From Candidatus Peribacteria bacterium (GTDB taxonomy: Bacteria; Patescibacteriota; Gracilibacteria; UBA1369; LOWO2-01-FULL-3), in contig CALRGJ010000007.1 in the NCBI GenBank assembly GCA_943357285.1, forward strand, positions 1 to 64,000: DNA of 64,000 nt. The letters are read 5' to 3'. Below, in pieces: positions 45,457 to 54,334 of the stretch. The position numbers and the translations under genes are program-made. Position 1 is the stretch's first letter. Every line of letters starts with the position of its first letter. Below the pieces are notes generated by a model. The model did not search any database, was not told the origin of the DNA, and saw nothing but the letters and a program-made list of their open reading frames with translations.

Positions 45457-45903
45457 ATGACATTATTACAAGACGTACAAAGATTAGCAATGAAGAAGAA
45501 GGTTCCAGATTTGAAACCTGGTTACACTGTTGCAGTTCACCAGAAGATTAAAGAAGGTGAAAAGGAACGTGTTCAGATTTTTGAAGGACTAATTATCGCT
45601 ATTGGTAGCGGACATGGTGCTGATAAGACTTTTACAGTTCGTAAAGTAGTTGAAGGTATTGGTGTTGAAAGAATTTTTCCTCTTTATTCTCCAAGAATCG
45701 AAAAGATTCAGGTGAAAAAAGAAGGTAAAGTACGTCGCGCTAGACTTTATTATATGGCTAAGAGATTCGGTAAGTCTGCTAGACTTAAAGAGACTTTTGT
45801 TAGCGAAAACGAAATGGAGAAAGAAGTAGCTGCCCTAGCTGAAAAAGTTGCAAAAGAAGAAGCTAAAAAAGCTGCCGAAGAAGGTACAACAGTAGAAGCA
45901 TAG
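45457..45903 (+). CDS. rplS: Ribosomal protein bL19
   Basis: This 148-residue large-subunit protein sits at the 30S-50S interface. The core is canonical (PGYTVAVHQKIKEGEKERVQ, FTVRKVVEGIGVERIFPLYS, RRARLYYMAKRFGKSARLKE). The last 30 residues are an Ala/Lys/Glu-rich helical extension (AEKVAKEEAKKAAEEG) absent from standard bL19. It stands apart from its usual partner trmD, but rnhB follows as in several CPR and other bacteria. A terminator follows the gene. Confidence 0.96.
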   Translation: MTLLQDVQRLAMKKKVPDLKPGYTVAVHQKIKEGEKERVQIFEGLIIAIGSGHGADKTFTVRKVVEGIGVERIFPLYSPRIEKIQVKKEGKVRRARLYYMAKRFGKSARLKETFVSENEMEKEVAALAEKVAKEEAKKAAEEGTTVEA

Positions 45904-45940
45904 TAAGAGTGGCCAATAGGCCGATAAATTCAAATTATAA

Positions 45941-45966
45941 AGACGATCGAAAGGTCGTCTTTTTTG
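45941..45966 (+). terminator. Terminator after rplS
   Basis: An 8-bp stem AGACGATC/GGTCGTCT closed by a GAAA tetraloop, followed by TTTTTT. One T-G wobble. Confidence 0.9.
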
Positions 45967-45997
45967 TGCTAATATCGCCACGTCATTACCTCATCTC

Positions 45998-46630
45998 ATG
46001 GCCAGCTCCAAACCTCACAAATTTTTCCCCTTAGAATCTCGGCTCAAAAAGCAGGGTTTTAATCTGATTGCTGGTATGGACGAAGTGGGTCGTGGACCCC
46101 TAGCCGGACCAGTCGTTTCCGCAGCAGTAATTCTCAAGGATAAAGCTAAACTTCCGGGACTAAATGACAGCAAAAAACTTTCAGCTAAACAGCGCAACAC
46201 TCTCTTCAATCTAATTCTAGATAACTGCCTCGACTATTCAATCGCCGCTGTCTCTCATGAGTTGGTGGATGAGTGCAACGTCCTTCACGCCACACGCTTG
46301 GCCAACGACCTCTGCATCTCAGAATTAAGCCATAAACCGGACATTGCCGTGATAGACGGTCATGACAGCCAAATCCTCGACATTCCTTTTATCACGGTGG
46401 TAAAAGGCGATTTCCATATTCGTTCTATCGCTGCAGCATCCATTCTCGCCAAGGTGGTGAGAGATGCCATTATGTATCGCTACGCTGAGGAATTTCCAGA
46501 GTATGGTTTCGAGAAACATGTGGGCTATGGTACACGACTGCATCGATCCTGCTTAGCAAAACACGGAATTTGTGCTATTCATAGAAAGTCATTTCAATTA
46601 TTGAAACATGAAGATAGTAATATGTGGTAA
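45998..46630 (+). CDS. rnhB: Ribonuclease HII
   Basis: This 210-residue enzyme cleaves RNA in RNA-DNA hybrids and ribonucleotides embedded in DNA. The signature GMDEVGRGPLAGPVV (about 24-38) carries the catalytic Asp-Glu pair. DSKKLSAKQR and the IDGHD region with the third Asp are present, and KVVRDAIM carries the fourth acidic residue. The gene overlaps csaB by 23 bases, implying coupled expression. It appears intact. Confidence 0.95.
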   Translation: MASSKPHKFFPLESRLKKQGFNLIAGMDEVGRGPLAGPVVSAAVILKDKAKLPGLNDSKKLSAKQRNTLFNLILDNCLDYSIAAVSHELVDECNVLHATRLANDLCISELSHKPDIAVIDGHDSQILDIPFITVVKGDFHIRSIAAASILAKVVRDAIMYRYAEEFPEYGFEKHVGYGTRLHRSCLAKHGICAIHRKSFQLLKHEDSNMW

Positions 46631-47726
46631 TTATGGCGCCGAGAATTTGGGTGATGAACTCATTCTAGAAGGGATGCTCGAAACTCTAAGAGCTGTATCT
46701 CCCGATGCAGAAATTACCGTCATGAGCGGAAATCCAAAGGAGACAAAATGGCTCTATAAGGCAAGATATGGCATGGAGGCAGTTGCTAAGTTTCCATCAG
46801 GAATTAGAAGCTTTTTGAAATCTATTTTTCCAAATTCGCCTACAAAGGAAGCGGTAGATAATTGCGATTATTTTATTCTTGGTGGTGGTGGACTTTTCAA
46901 TAATTTAAATTGGCACGCCAGTATTATTTGGGCTATGCAAGCCCGCCAGGCTCTCAGGAAAAATAAACCTATTATCATTTACGGACAAAGCATTGGACCA
47001 CTTAGCAGTATGGGAGAATTTTTCGTCAGAAGGATTTTTTCCAAGGCTAGTTTTATTGGAGTAAGAGATGAGGATTCAGCAGCCCTATTAAAAAATCTGG
47101 GAATTACAAAGGAAATTACCGTAACTCCGGACCTAGCTTTCCGCGTACCTGTGCCAGCTCCCAAGCCTGCCCCTGTACTCACTACTCCCACTGTAATTAT
47201 CTCTCTTCGCCAGCTCAGCAACATAAAAGATAAATCCATCGAGGAATTTTCAAAGTTCTGTAATTGGCTTATTGAAGAGCGAAAGTGCGTTTTGAAATTT
47301 ATGGAATTTCAACAGGGAAGTGAAGGCGACAGAAATTTACACCAAAAAGTAATTTCTCAAATTAATCAAAGAGACAAAGTAATTAATATAAATCCAGCGA
47401 TAGATCCCGAGGCACTTTTCAATCATTTTCAAAAAGCGAGTTTTGTTTTTGCTATGAGAATGCACGCCACTATCTGCGCCATGAAAACTTGTAAACCATT
47501 CTTAGCCATCAGTTATTCCAAGAAAATCGATTCACTGATAAAGGATTCTGACCTGGGAGAATACATCATTAGCCACAATGATATCAGCTTCGATAAACTC
47601 AAAGCACACTTTATTTCTTTAGATGGAAAAAAGGATAATGTAAAAGAAAAACTCCAAGTTCTAAATAGTGAGAATTTGGAAAAACTAAAATCAGCCGAGC
47701 TTAAATTGAAAAATCTTTTGAAGTAA
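46608..47726 (+). CDS. csaB: CsaB-type polysaccharide pyruvyl transferase
   Basis: This 372-residue enzyme adds pyruvyl groups to cell-wall polysaccharide sugars. The GNYGAENLGDELIL start, DYFILGGGGLFNN and RMHATICAMKTCKPFLAISY motifs match the PS_pyruv_trans family, CsaB branch. In Gram-positive bacteria the pyruvylated secondary polymer anchors SLH-domain S-layer proteins. No SLH protein is visible in this window. It overlaps rnhB at the start and the convergent PfkB gene at the end by 26 bases. Confidence 0.8.
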   Translation: MKIVICGNYGAENLGDELILEGMLETLRAVSPDAEITVMSGNPKETKWLYKARYGMEAVAKFPSGIRSFLKSIFPNSPTKEAVDNCDYFILGGGGLFNNLNWHASIIWAMQARQALRKNKPIIIYGQSIGPLSSMGEFFVRRIFSKASFIGVRDEDSAALLKNLGITKEITVTPDLAFRVPVPAPKPAPVLTTPTVIISLRQLSNIKDKSIEEFSKFCNWLIEERKCVLKFMEFQQGSEGDRNLHQKVISQINQRDKVININPAIDPEALFNHFQKASFVFAMRMHATICAMKTCKPFLAISYSKKIDSLIKDSDLGEYIISHNDISFDKLKAHFISLDGKKDNVKEKLQVLNSENLEKLKSAELKLKNLLK

Positions 47727-48615
47727 TTTTGTGCTTCTGCGTACCTCTTTCTGCTATCACTAAGGCAGCCATTTTATTGGCTTTTTTACATGACATTTCT
47801 ATATTCATGCCATTCACATATCCACTCAAAAATCCTGCGCGGAAAGCATCTCCACAACCGGTCGTATCCACCACCTTCACTCCGGCAACAGCAGGGACGT
47901 TTATTACATCTCCATTCTCGAAAATATCACAGCCTTTTTCTCCAGTAGTTTTAATTAGGAAGCCGCATAAGGAAGCCAATTTATCCTCGCTAAGATCCAG
48001 CTTTTTCATCAACATTTCTACCTCGTAATCATTTGCAATCATGCCCACAGACTTCTCAATTAATTCCAAAATTTCTTCTTTGCTCAATGCCGGAATTGCC
48101 TGGCCGGGATCAAAAATAAACTTAATTCCAACACTATTAAAATATCTGCCAAAGTGCATCATTCTTTTAGGAGGTTCCGGCGCAATAATTGCGCAATCAA
48201 TAGTACTAGGATCTACTCCCTTTAATTCCAGCCCATCTTCCAAATTATCCATCGCTCCAGGAGAAAAAATAGAAATTTGATTCTGTTTATTATCACTCAA
48301 AATGTAGGCCGAAGCAGTTAGTTTCCCACCATCCACAGCAATCTGACTCGCAGAAATTCCATTCACATCCATCCATTTTTTATATCTTTCAAAATCCATT
48401 CCCGCCACGCCAAGAATGACAGGTTCACATTCCAAAAGCTTCAAGCTATAGGCAATATTTCCTGCGCATCCGCCAAATTCATAGTCATGAGTTTTTGCCA
48501 AAAAAGACACGCTCAAATTCTTAAGCTGATCGGCAATAAGCGAATCGGAAAATTCACCATCAAAGGTCATCAGGTGGTCGTAGGCAATGGATCCCGTTAC
48601 CAGAATTTTTTTCAT
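47701..48615 (-). CDS. PfkB/ribokinase-family sugar or nucleoside kinase
   Basis: This 304-residue protein has the N-terminal glycine-rich GGCAGNIAYSLKLL and the C-terminal PfkB signature VDTTGCGDAFRAGFLSGYV, with the catalytic Asp in GCGD. The fold belongs to the ribokinase family, perhaps near adenosine kinases. It is coupled to rfbA by a 4-base overlap (rfbA upstream). The link suggests a sugar activation step for surface glycan, but the substrate is unproven. Confidence 0.8.
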   Translation of the reverse strand: MKKILVTGSIAYDHLMTFDGEFSDSLIADQLKNLSVSFLAKTHDYEFGGCAGNIAYSLKLLECEPVILGVAGMDFERYKKWMDVNGISASQIAVDGGKLTASAYILSDNKQNQISIFSPGAMDNLEDGLELKGVDPSTIDCAIIAPEPPKRMMHFGRYFNSVGIKFIFDPGQAIPALSKEEILELIEKSVGMIANDYEVEMLMKKLDLSEDKLASLCGFLIKTTGEKGCDIFENGDVINVPAVAGVKVVDTTGCGDAFRAGFLSGYVNGMNIEMSCKKANKMAALVIAERGTQKHKITSKDFSI

Positions 48616-49445
48616 TTTTGCTTAGTGAAAACATCTACTTCTTCACGATCTAGTAGATTCTTGTGTGGACGATCGGTAGATTCAGTAACCTTATCAGCAG
48701 GAATAGCGAGAGCCTCATCTATATGCGCCAAACGGCTCTTCTGAATGAGTTTGCCGCTCTCCATTAAACTATCAAATGATTCGCCACAATCGCCCCAGAA
48801 GCCCTTCAAAACTTCATGCTTTAGGGTTCCTTGTTCTAGATAGAAGTTATTTACGTCAGTAATTTCCAATTCATTACGACCAGATGGTTTTAGACCCTTA
48901 ATCACATCAAAAACTTGAGGGTCATACATATAACACCCAACCACCGCTAGATCAGATTGAGGATCTTTAGGTTTCTCCACGATCTTTGTTATTTTTCCAT
49001 CTTCAAGCTCGGCCACACCATATGATTTTGGATTTGCTACAGGCTTCAATAAAACCTTCGCTCCACGAGGTAAAGCCCTGAAGTCTTTTACCGCTTCAAC
49101 AAGATTGTCTTCAAATATATTATCTCCAAGAATAACAACTATTTTTTCATTATTAGAAAAGTCTTCAGCTAAGCTCAAAGCCTGAGCAATTCCACCGGCT
49201 TTTTCTTGTACTTCATAAGAGATCTTTAAACCAAACTGAGCACCTGAACCAAGTAGTTCCAAGAAGCTTCCAGCGTGGCCAATACCAGATACAATCATGA
49301 TATTTGTGATACCAGCTTCCTTCATCGCAAAAAGCGGATAATAAATCATCGGCTTATTGTAAACCGGAAGCAAATGCTTATTTGTGACTTTTGTCAGAGG
49401 AAACAGTCTGCTACCCGTACCTCCAGCTAGTATTATTCCTTTCAT
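48612..49445 (-). CDS. rfbA: Glucose-1-phosphate thymidylyltransferase-like nucleotidyltransferase
   Basis: This 277-residue enzyme would make dTDP-glucose from glucose-1-phosphate and dTTP, the first step to dTDP-deoxysugars. The N-terminal GGTGSRLFPLTKVTNKHLLP is the nucleotide-binding loop, with VILGDNIFEDN as the metal-binding Asp region. The C-terminal 35 residues are an extension (LLDREEVDVFTKQK). It starts the two-gene unit with the PfkB kinase. The other pathway genes (rfbB, rfbD) lie at 54-58 kb. Confidence 0.85.
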   Translation of the reverse strand: MKGIILAGGTGSRLFPLTKVTNKHLLPVYNKPMIYYPLFAMKEAGITNIMIVSGIGHAGSFLELLGSGAQFGLKISYEVQEKAGGIAQALSLAEDFSNNEKIVVILGDNIFEDNLVEAVKDFRALPRGAKVLLKPVANPKSYGVAELEDGKITKIVEKPKDPQSDLAVVGCYMYDPQVFDVIKGLKPSGRNELEITDVNNFYLEQGTLKHEVLKGFWGDCGESFDSLMESGKLIQKSRLAHIDEALAIPADKVTESTDRPHKNLLDREEVDVFTKQK

Positions 49446-49562
49446 AGGCCAGATTAAACACTAAATTTGGAGAAAAAGCAAGTTTTAAAAGAAGAGGCAT
49501 GAATAAGGTGAAATTTAGACATGGAGGCATTGACAAAATATGGCATATATGTTACATTGCCA

Positions 49563-49874
49563 TGCTTGATTTGCGTGACGGTCTCAGCCGCAGCACAAAC
49601 CAAGACCTAGTAGGGTTGCTAGGATGGTACTTAAAGGTCAGTAATCGCTGACTCGGATGGTGTCATCTTCCCCGACCGGTCATGGTTGCGGAAGGAGACA
49701 AGTTCCAAGTCAACGATATTTGACAACTGGTACTCAACAATTCAAAGGGTAATCCGAAAGTCGGAGCTACCTCAAGAAATTCAAGTTTTTCTACAGGAGA
49801 ATATTAAGGAACCTAGGGTGGTAAAGAAACCACCCAGTTCATTTTCGTTCTCAAAATTAACACCCCACACATAG
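49563..49874 (+). pseudogene. Broken reading frame at the left edge of the GC-rich island
   Basis: A 29-codon frame (ATG 49563 to TGA 49652) and a second frame open from 49635 to TAG 49872-49874 can be joined by a frameshift near 49635. The second part reads VIADSDGVIFPDRSWLRK and then a helical, basic segment ending in SSFSFSKLTPHT. It has no good start codon of its own. It is in the same frame as the 692-residue gene, separated from it only by the amber codon and 12 sense codons. It may be a decayed gene or a former N-terminal part. No family was recognised. Confidence 0.4.
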
Positions 49875-49910
49875 AGCTGGCCAAGGTTGGCACAGGCTCA
49901 AAAGGATAGT

Positions 49911-51989
49911 ATGTCGCTAGAACTGAATCGGGCGCTCGAAAGGGCGCGGACCGCAGAGCAGGAGAGCGCAAGTCTCCAGCTCCGCATCGACAACAACCTT
50001 CAGCCAGAGATCGATCGCCTCCGCAAAGAGCGTGATCAAGAGGAGCAGGAGAAGGGCAAGGCGAAAGCCGAAGCCCGGACCCAGAGCTCCGCTCGGCAGG
50101 ATGCTGAGTCCAAAGCCGACGCCCGTGCGCGTCGCATCGCTGAACTCGAAACCGAGGTGGAAGAACTTCAGGAGCGGATCGCCGCCCTGGACCCCACCGA
50201 GATCGAGAAGCGTCGGCAGCAGGCCGAGCAGCAGCGACTCGCGCACGAGCAGCAGGTTCGAGAGGACGAAGAAGAGAGAAAACAGGCCGAAGAGAGCGTC
50301 AAGAGTCGCGAGACGTTCTGGATGCAGCTCAAGGTCGCTTCGATCGTCTCCATCCTGACCATCATCGGTTTCGTCATTCTCTATCTTGCCAAGGTGGAAA
50401 TGACGTGGCTGGTGCGTGGCCTGGGTGGCGGCATCGTCGTAGTGCTCGCGTTCTTCGCGCCGCAGATTCTTCGATTGGCCCAGCAGGTGGCACCGCACGC
50501 AGCGGCCCACTCGTTCGGAGTCAGTCTCGGATTCGCGGCGACGATCTCGGCCCTCGTGGTATCCCTCGGTCTTCCGTCGGGTCTGGCCCCTTGGGCTCAG
50601 GTTCTGATGTGGATCGGTGCATTCCTCGGCTACACCCTGCTGTTTCAGGGTGCGTTTCTATCGGTTCGACAGCTCCTCACGGAACAGCGTGCGGGGACCG
50701 ATACCACCAACGTTCGTAGCAAGGTGGCCCTCGGTTACATCACCTCCTTCCTCCTTGGGTTGATCGGCGCCGGTTTCTACGAGTACTCCGACTCGGCGTC
50801 ATCATCAGCCCCCCGCTACCTCGTTCAGGTCCTCATCGGCATGCTCCTCTCAGGGGTTATGTTCCTGATTTCGATGATCGCCAACTGGGCAGCCCAGCAC
50901 ATCGCGGCTCATTCGACCGGCCTCTTCGCTCGCGAGAGCAAAAAGCTGTCCAAGATCGATAAGTGGCTACGGGCCTGTAAGTCCGTTGCCGCCATCGTCT
51001 CGGTTTTCGTCGGATGGATCGTGGGGTCCGGGTACGCCTACGCCAACGGGCACACTTCGGTGAGCTCGCGGGCAATGGCCATCGGCATCGGGTTCGGCGT
51101 CACTGTCGTCTTCTACTTGATCGAAGGCAAAATCCTCGAAGCGTGTTTCCATCGACGGTACCACGGGGCGGTTCTCGCCATCCTGGTGCTGTTCGGATCA
51201 CTCTTCGCGGCCGCTACGGCGTACCTGAGCTTCGGCAAGGTGTACTTCGTGGCGAGTGAAGGGCCTCGGTTCGCCGAAGCCCAGAGCGCCCTCGTGAAAG
51301 CGGAAAACGACTACCTCGCGGCGAGCGAGGCGACCTGTCGCATGTTCGCGGAACGGCAGGACGACGTCGTCAACAACCCCTACAGCGAAAGCATCAAGGG
51401 AATGCAGATGGCTACCGAGATCGCAGGTCGGGCAACTGATCGTAGCGAACTCGTCGAGTCGGCTCGGCTCTTCCAGGAGTCGGGTTCCAAGGCTTCGAAC
51501 TGCTTGAACAAGGCGGCTCGGGCTAAGAACCTGCTCTCGTCGGTGGTGGTCTTTTCGGAGCCCACCCCGTCGGACCTCAGCTCGCAGTACTGGTTCGGGA
51601 CTGACATTCCCGGCACCAGCGTCCACTCCGGTTCAGCGCGGCAGGCCATCGTGGCCGTGTGCGTGATCGACTTTCTGATCGTCATTCTCTCTATCTTCGG
51701 GTGGTTCTTCGGAGCTCCTCGTCGTGATGAAGAAAACGTGAAAGAGTCGGCCGCCCATGGCCGCATCGTTTCGATTCGTTCGAGCGATGGGGTCTGCTTC
51801 GTAGCAACCGGACTCGAGAGCGGTGTACAGTTTGATGATGTCCTCAACGTCAGAAATGACGAAGGAAAGATGGTGGGATCGCTCACAGTCTTGGACATCG
51901 ACAGTTTTGGCGAGGGCCTCTGCCTCGCCCGTCCCGCTTCCGAGAAGATGATCGTCACGGTCGGCATGACTGTGGCACTCGCGAACTGA
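49911..51989 (+). CDS. GC-rich foreign gene: coiled-coil, multi-helix membrane protein
   Basis: TTG 49887 is possible, but ATG 49911 has a real Shine-Dalgarno (AAAGGA), which most other genes here lack, so 692 residues are annotated. Residues 1-125 are an Arg/Glu/Gln coiled coil. About eight hydrophobic segments lie between 130 and 430. Residues 435-550 are soluble (Cys-containing, SEATCRMFAERQDDVVNN). One more helix follows near 575-595. The last 75 residues form a beta-rich domain (GVQFDDVLNVRNDEGKMVGS) like the FlgT-C/CsgG-type ligand domain. Third codon positions are mostly G or C, unlike all neighbours. Horizontal origin is inferred; a mis-joined contig is the alternative. Confidence 0.65.
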   Translation: MSLELNRALERARTAEQESASLQLRIDNNLQPEIDRLRKERDQEEQEKGKAKAEARTQSSARQDAESKADARARRIAELETEVEELQERIAALDPTEIEKRRQQAEQQRLAHEQQVREDEEERKQAEESVKSRETFWMQLKVASIVSILTIIGFVILYLAKVEMTWLVRGLGGGIVVVLAFFAPQILRLAQQVAPHAAAHSFGVSLGFAATISALVVSLGLPSGLAPWAQVLMWIGAFLGYTLLFQGAFLSVRQLLTEQRAGTDTTNVRSKVALGYITSFLLGLIGAGFYEYSDSASSSAPRYLVQVLIGMLLSGVMFLISMIANWAAQHIAAHSTGLFARESKKLSKIDKWLRACKSVAAIVSVFVGWIVGSGYAYANGHTSVSSRAMAIGIGFGVTVVFYLIEGKILEACFHRRYHGAVLAILVLFGSLFAAATAYLSFGKVYFVASEGPRFAEAQSALVKAENDYLAASEATCRMFAERQDDVVNNPYSESIKGMQMATEIAGRATDRSELVESARLFQESGSKASNCLNKAARAKNLLSSVVVFSEPTPSDLSSQYWFGTDIPGTSVHSGSARQAIVAVCVIDFLIVILSIFGWFFGAPRRDEENVKESAAHGRIVSIRSSDGVCFVATGLESGVQFDDVLNVRNDEGKMVGSLTVLDIDSFGEGLCLARPASEKMIVTVGMTVALAN

Positions 51990-51995
51990 GAGTAG

Positions 51996-52026
51996 GCGAG
52001 GGCACGTTTCGCCGGCGTGCCCTCGC
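51996..52026 (+). terminator. Strong hairpin after the GC-rich gene
   Basis: An 11-bp perfect stem GCGAGGGCACG/CGTGCCCTCGC with a 9-base loop, 6 bases after the stop codon. No T-run follows (CTTCCCTCTTC), so it is a stabilising hairpin or a weak terminator. Confidence 0.55.
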
Positions 52027-52100
52027 TTCCCTCTTCTCCTCCTCCCTCTCCTCCAATCCCAAAAAGGAGGAGGCAACTTGAACCCATGAGTACCAGTTGT

Positions 52101-52145
52101 CTTCTCCCCCAAGTTTTATAAATTTTACAAGACTTAGGGGAGAAG
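52101..52145. repeat. Inverted repeat at the right edge of the GC-rich island
   Basis: CTTCTCCCC-C-AAG (52101-52113) pairs with CTT-A-GGGGAGAAG (52133-52145), 12 of 13 positions complementary. AT-rich sequence lies between. No matching copy was found at the left edge by eye. It may be a terminator or a remnant of the insertion. Confidence 0.45.
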
Positions 52146-52165
52146 CACCAACATAGCTTTTCAAA

Positions 52166-52196
52166 GAAAAAGGCTCACTAACCCAGAGCCTTTTTC
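52166..52196. terminator. Bidirectional terminator
   Basis: Stem AAAAAGGCTC/GAGCCTTTTT (10 bp), loop ACTAACCCA. It gives T-runs on both strands and lies 31 bases past the stop of the minus-strand 511-residue gene. Confidence 0.85.
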
Positions 52197-52226
52197 ACAA
52201 ATCTAAATTTAAATAATCACCGTGAT

Positions 52227-53762
52227 CTATTTTCCAAGAGTCTCCTCGTAGGCTTGTGATAAAGAAGCCTTTAAAAACAGATCAGGGTTAACACTCTTTT
52301 TATCATTTTTATCTCCAACTAGAACCTGGCCACCTTCTGTTTCACCACTATAACCCAAATCTTTAGAAACTTTTATTTCGAAAGTATAATTAGCTGGTGC
52401 AGAAATAGAATGATCCTTTGAACTTTCAATCTGATAATTTCTTACTGTAACCTTATAAGTATTATCTTCATAAGCTGCATTAGTTATAGGATCGATACCA
52501 GTAAGTGGTGTCAATTCTATGGTAGGACTAGGGTTATTTGCACCAGGATTTTTAAGTACCACGTTAGCAAGATCAGACACCATAGCTTTCAACTTATCAG
52601 CAATAGCTGCATCTAGATCTGTTTTAATTTTCATTGCATTTACGTTTTTACCCTCCACCGCCGGTCTTCCATCTGGTAAATTTACCATCTTAAAACTGTA
52701 AACGCCTGGAGATTCAAATGTTACATTTAAGCGTTTTTCACCATATTGCGCATAAACTGTTTCACCAAATTTAGTTGGAATTCTATTAACAACAATATTT
52801 AATGAGCGAAGTTCACCCTCCATAGCAGCAAAATTTTCTTTAGGTTTTTCAATAGGTTTAGCAGGTTCAACAGGTTTAGCAGGTTCAGCAGGCTTAGCTG
52901 GTTCAGCCTTTGGTTTTACTGGTTCAACAGGTTTAGGTTTAGTCTCCTCTTTCTTCTTAGGTTCTTCTACTTTCTTTACCTTAACTTCAACAACTTTACC
53001 AAATCTATCTTTTTTTCTATTACCACTCTTTTTTGCAATTTTTAGCTTAATTTTATAAATCACTGGAACCTCAACATCATTTCCATCAACGTCCTTGCCG
53101 ATAGCGATAGTAGGATCCTCTGTAAGGTCAATATTTCCAACAGCTCTATTGAAAGACAAAAGAAGATTGTAAGCTCCTTCTGGTCCATAAATTTCCTCTT
53201 CAGTGAATTTATTTTCTTCAATCATTTTAGCCCAGGCTGCATCTGTAAATTCAGTCATCCCCGCAATGGCAGTCATAATGGCAGTCATTCTTTCCTTTTT
53301 TTCTCCATCTTCCATTGTAGAGAAGCCATCAGCATCAATACGATCAGAGAAAGCAACGAAATTCTGAGCTGTAGCGGCTGCGTCTTCATACCAACTTACC
53401 TTATGTTCCTTACCTTCTTTATCATTGTATTTATATGCAACCACACTTTCACGCTTAATCTTTTTATTGAAAACCGTTCTATCAACACCACCAGTCATGA
53501 AGTAGACAGCCTCTTTAGCTTTTATTTCCGGCTTTTTATCTGCAAGATATTGACCAAGCTCAAAATTTTGAGCCCACACAGATCGTGGTGCTTCAAATGG
53601 ACTCTTCTCTTTGTCCTTCAAAACAACCAAGTCCTTAGAAGGATCAGCTTTTTGTCTTTCGCTAGTATATTTATCAAGGGTCTTTTTAAAATCCTCGTAA
53701 ATACCATCAAGCAACCCTGCGGGGTCTTTTTCAACTTCAGGAGCATTTTTTGTTTCTGCCAT
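52227..53762 (-). CDS. Orphan protein with Pro/Lys/Ala/Glu repeat linker
   Basis: A 511-residue protein not recognised. Residues 1-270 are helical/mixed and charged. Residues 275-325 are a repeat-rich linker (KPAEPAKPVEPAKPIEKPKE) like those in envelope-spanning or S-layer proteins. Residues 330-510 are beta-rich with two similar strand patterns (FGETVYAQYGEKRLNVTF, NTYKVTVRNYQIESS). There is no signal peptide or membrane helix. Composition and start (MAETKNAPEVEKDPAGLLDG) resemble the giant orphan cluster at 24-42 kb, so it may be a detached member. The GC-rich island lies just beyond its 3' end. Confidence 0.55.
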   Translation of the reverse strand: MAETKNAPEVEKDPAGLLDGIYEDFKKTLDKYTSERQKADPSKDLVVLKDKEKSPFEAPRSVWAQNFELGQYLADKKPEIKAKEAVYFMTGGVDRTVFNKKIKRESVVAYKYNDKEGKEHKVSWYEDAAATAQNFVAFSDRIDADGFSTMEDGEKKERMTAIMTAIAGMTEFTDAAWAKMIEENKFTEEEIYGPEGAYNLLLSFNRAVGNIDLTEDPTIAIGKDVDGNDVEVPVIYKIKLKIAKKSGNRKKDRFGKVVEVKVKKVEEPKKKEETKPKPVEPVKPKAEPAKPAEPAKPVEPAKPIEKPKENFAAMEGELRSLNIVVNRIPTKFGETVYAQYGEKRLNVTFESPGVYSFKMVNLPDGRPAVEGKNVNAMKIKTDLDAAIADKLKAMVSDLANVVLKNPGANNPSPTIELTPLTGIDPITNAAYEDNTYKVTVRNYQIESSKDHSISAPANYTFEIKVSKDLGYSGETEGGQVLVGDKNDKKSVNPDLFLKASLSQAYEETLGK

Positions 53763-53956
53763 AAATTTTTTGTTATTTGGTTTTTATTTGTATATATAAT
53801 ACCACATTTGGGCAATTTTATCAAATCGAAAGAGTCAGGAATTTAAGAAAATTTTAGGTTTGGAGAATATAAATTTGGCAGAAATAGATTTTTTGTCTAG
53901 GCGCATGAATAGAAAAAATATTTTTAAAATAATAATATAACAATCCAAACAAACTT

Positions 53957-54334
53957 ATGGCTAAGAAAAAAATACAACTAGAAGCAAAAGTGGATCAGAT
54001 TCTAAATAAGATTGATACCATGGATAAGAAATTTGACACCATGGATCAGAAATTCGATGCTATAGATCAAAGATTCGATTCCATGGACAAGAGAATCGAT
54101 CACGTCCTAGTTTATGTACAGGAGGAATTTGATACGGTACATCAAAGGTTTGATAGTATGCTCAGCAAAAAAGAGTTTTACGAGTGGACATACAGATACG
54201 ACGACCTTCTGCAAGAAATGCGTGACGCACGCCAAAATCGTCTACTATTTGAAAAACAATTTGTGGATCTCGATGACACGGTAGCCCAGCACGAAAATAG
54301 AATTAAGAAACTCGAGCACAAATCTAAAGCTTAA
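53957..54334 (+). CDS. Heptad-repeat coiled-coil protein
   Basis: A 125-residue protein. Residues 10-50 contain near-perfect seven-residue repeats (MDKKFDT, MDQKFDA, IDQRFDS, MDKRIDH), which predict a regular coiled coil with alternating Asp-Phe. The rest is helical. Similar small proteins are common in candidate phyla, and their function is unknown. It converges with rfbD (4-base overlap). The leader CAATCCAAACAAACTT lacks a Shine-Dalgarno sequence. Confidence 0.6.
   Translation: MAKKKIQLEAKVDQILNKIDTMDKKFDTMDQKFDAIDQRFDSMDKRIDHVLVYVQEEFDTVHQRFDSMLSKKEFYEWTYRYDDLLQEMRDARQNRLLFEKQFVDLDDTVAQHENRIKKLEHKSKA

Noticed and set aside
49917-50510. 197-codon minus-strand frame in the GC-rich island
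   Set aside because: It is a mirror of the coiled-coil part of the plus-strand gene, Leu-rich because of Glu/Lys/Gln codons on the other strand. No start signal was found.
51380-52087. Long open frame (235 codons) on the minus strand of the GC-rich island
   Set aside because: It is antisense to the GC-rich gene. GC-rich sequence lacks stop codons by chance, and the translation is low-complexity Ser/Arg/Thr without domain pattern. The plus frame has a Shine-Dalgarno sequence, coiled coil and coherent membrane helices.
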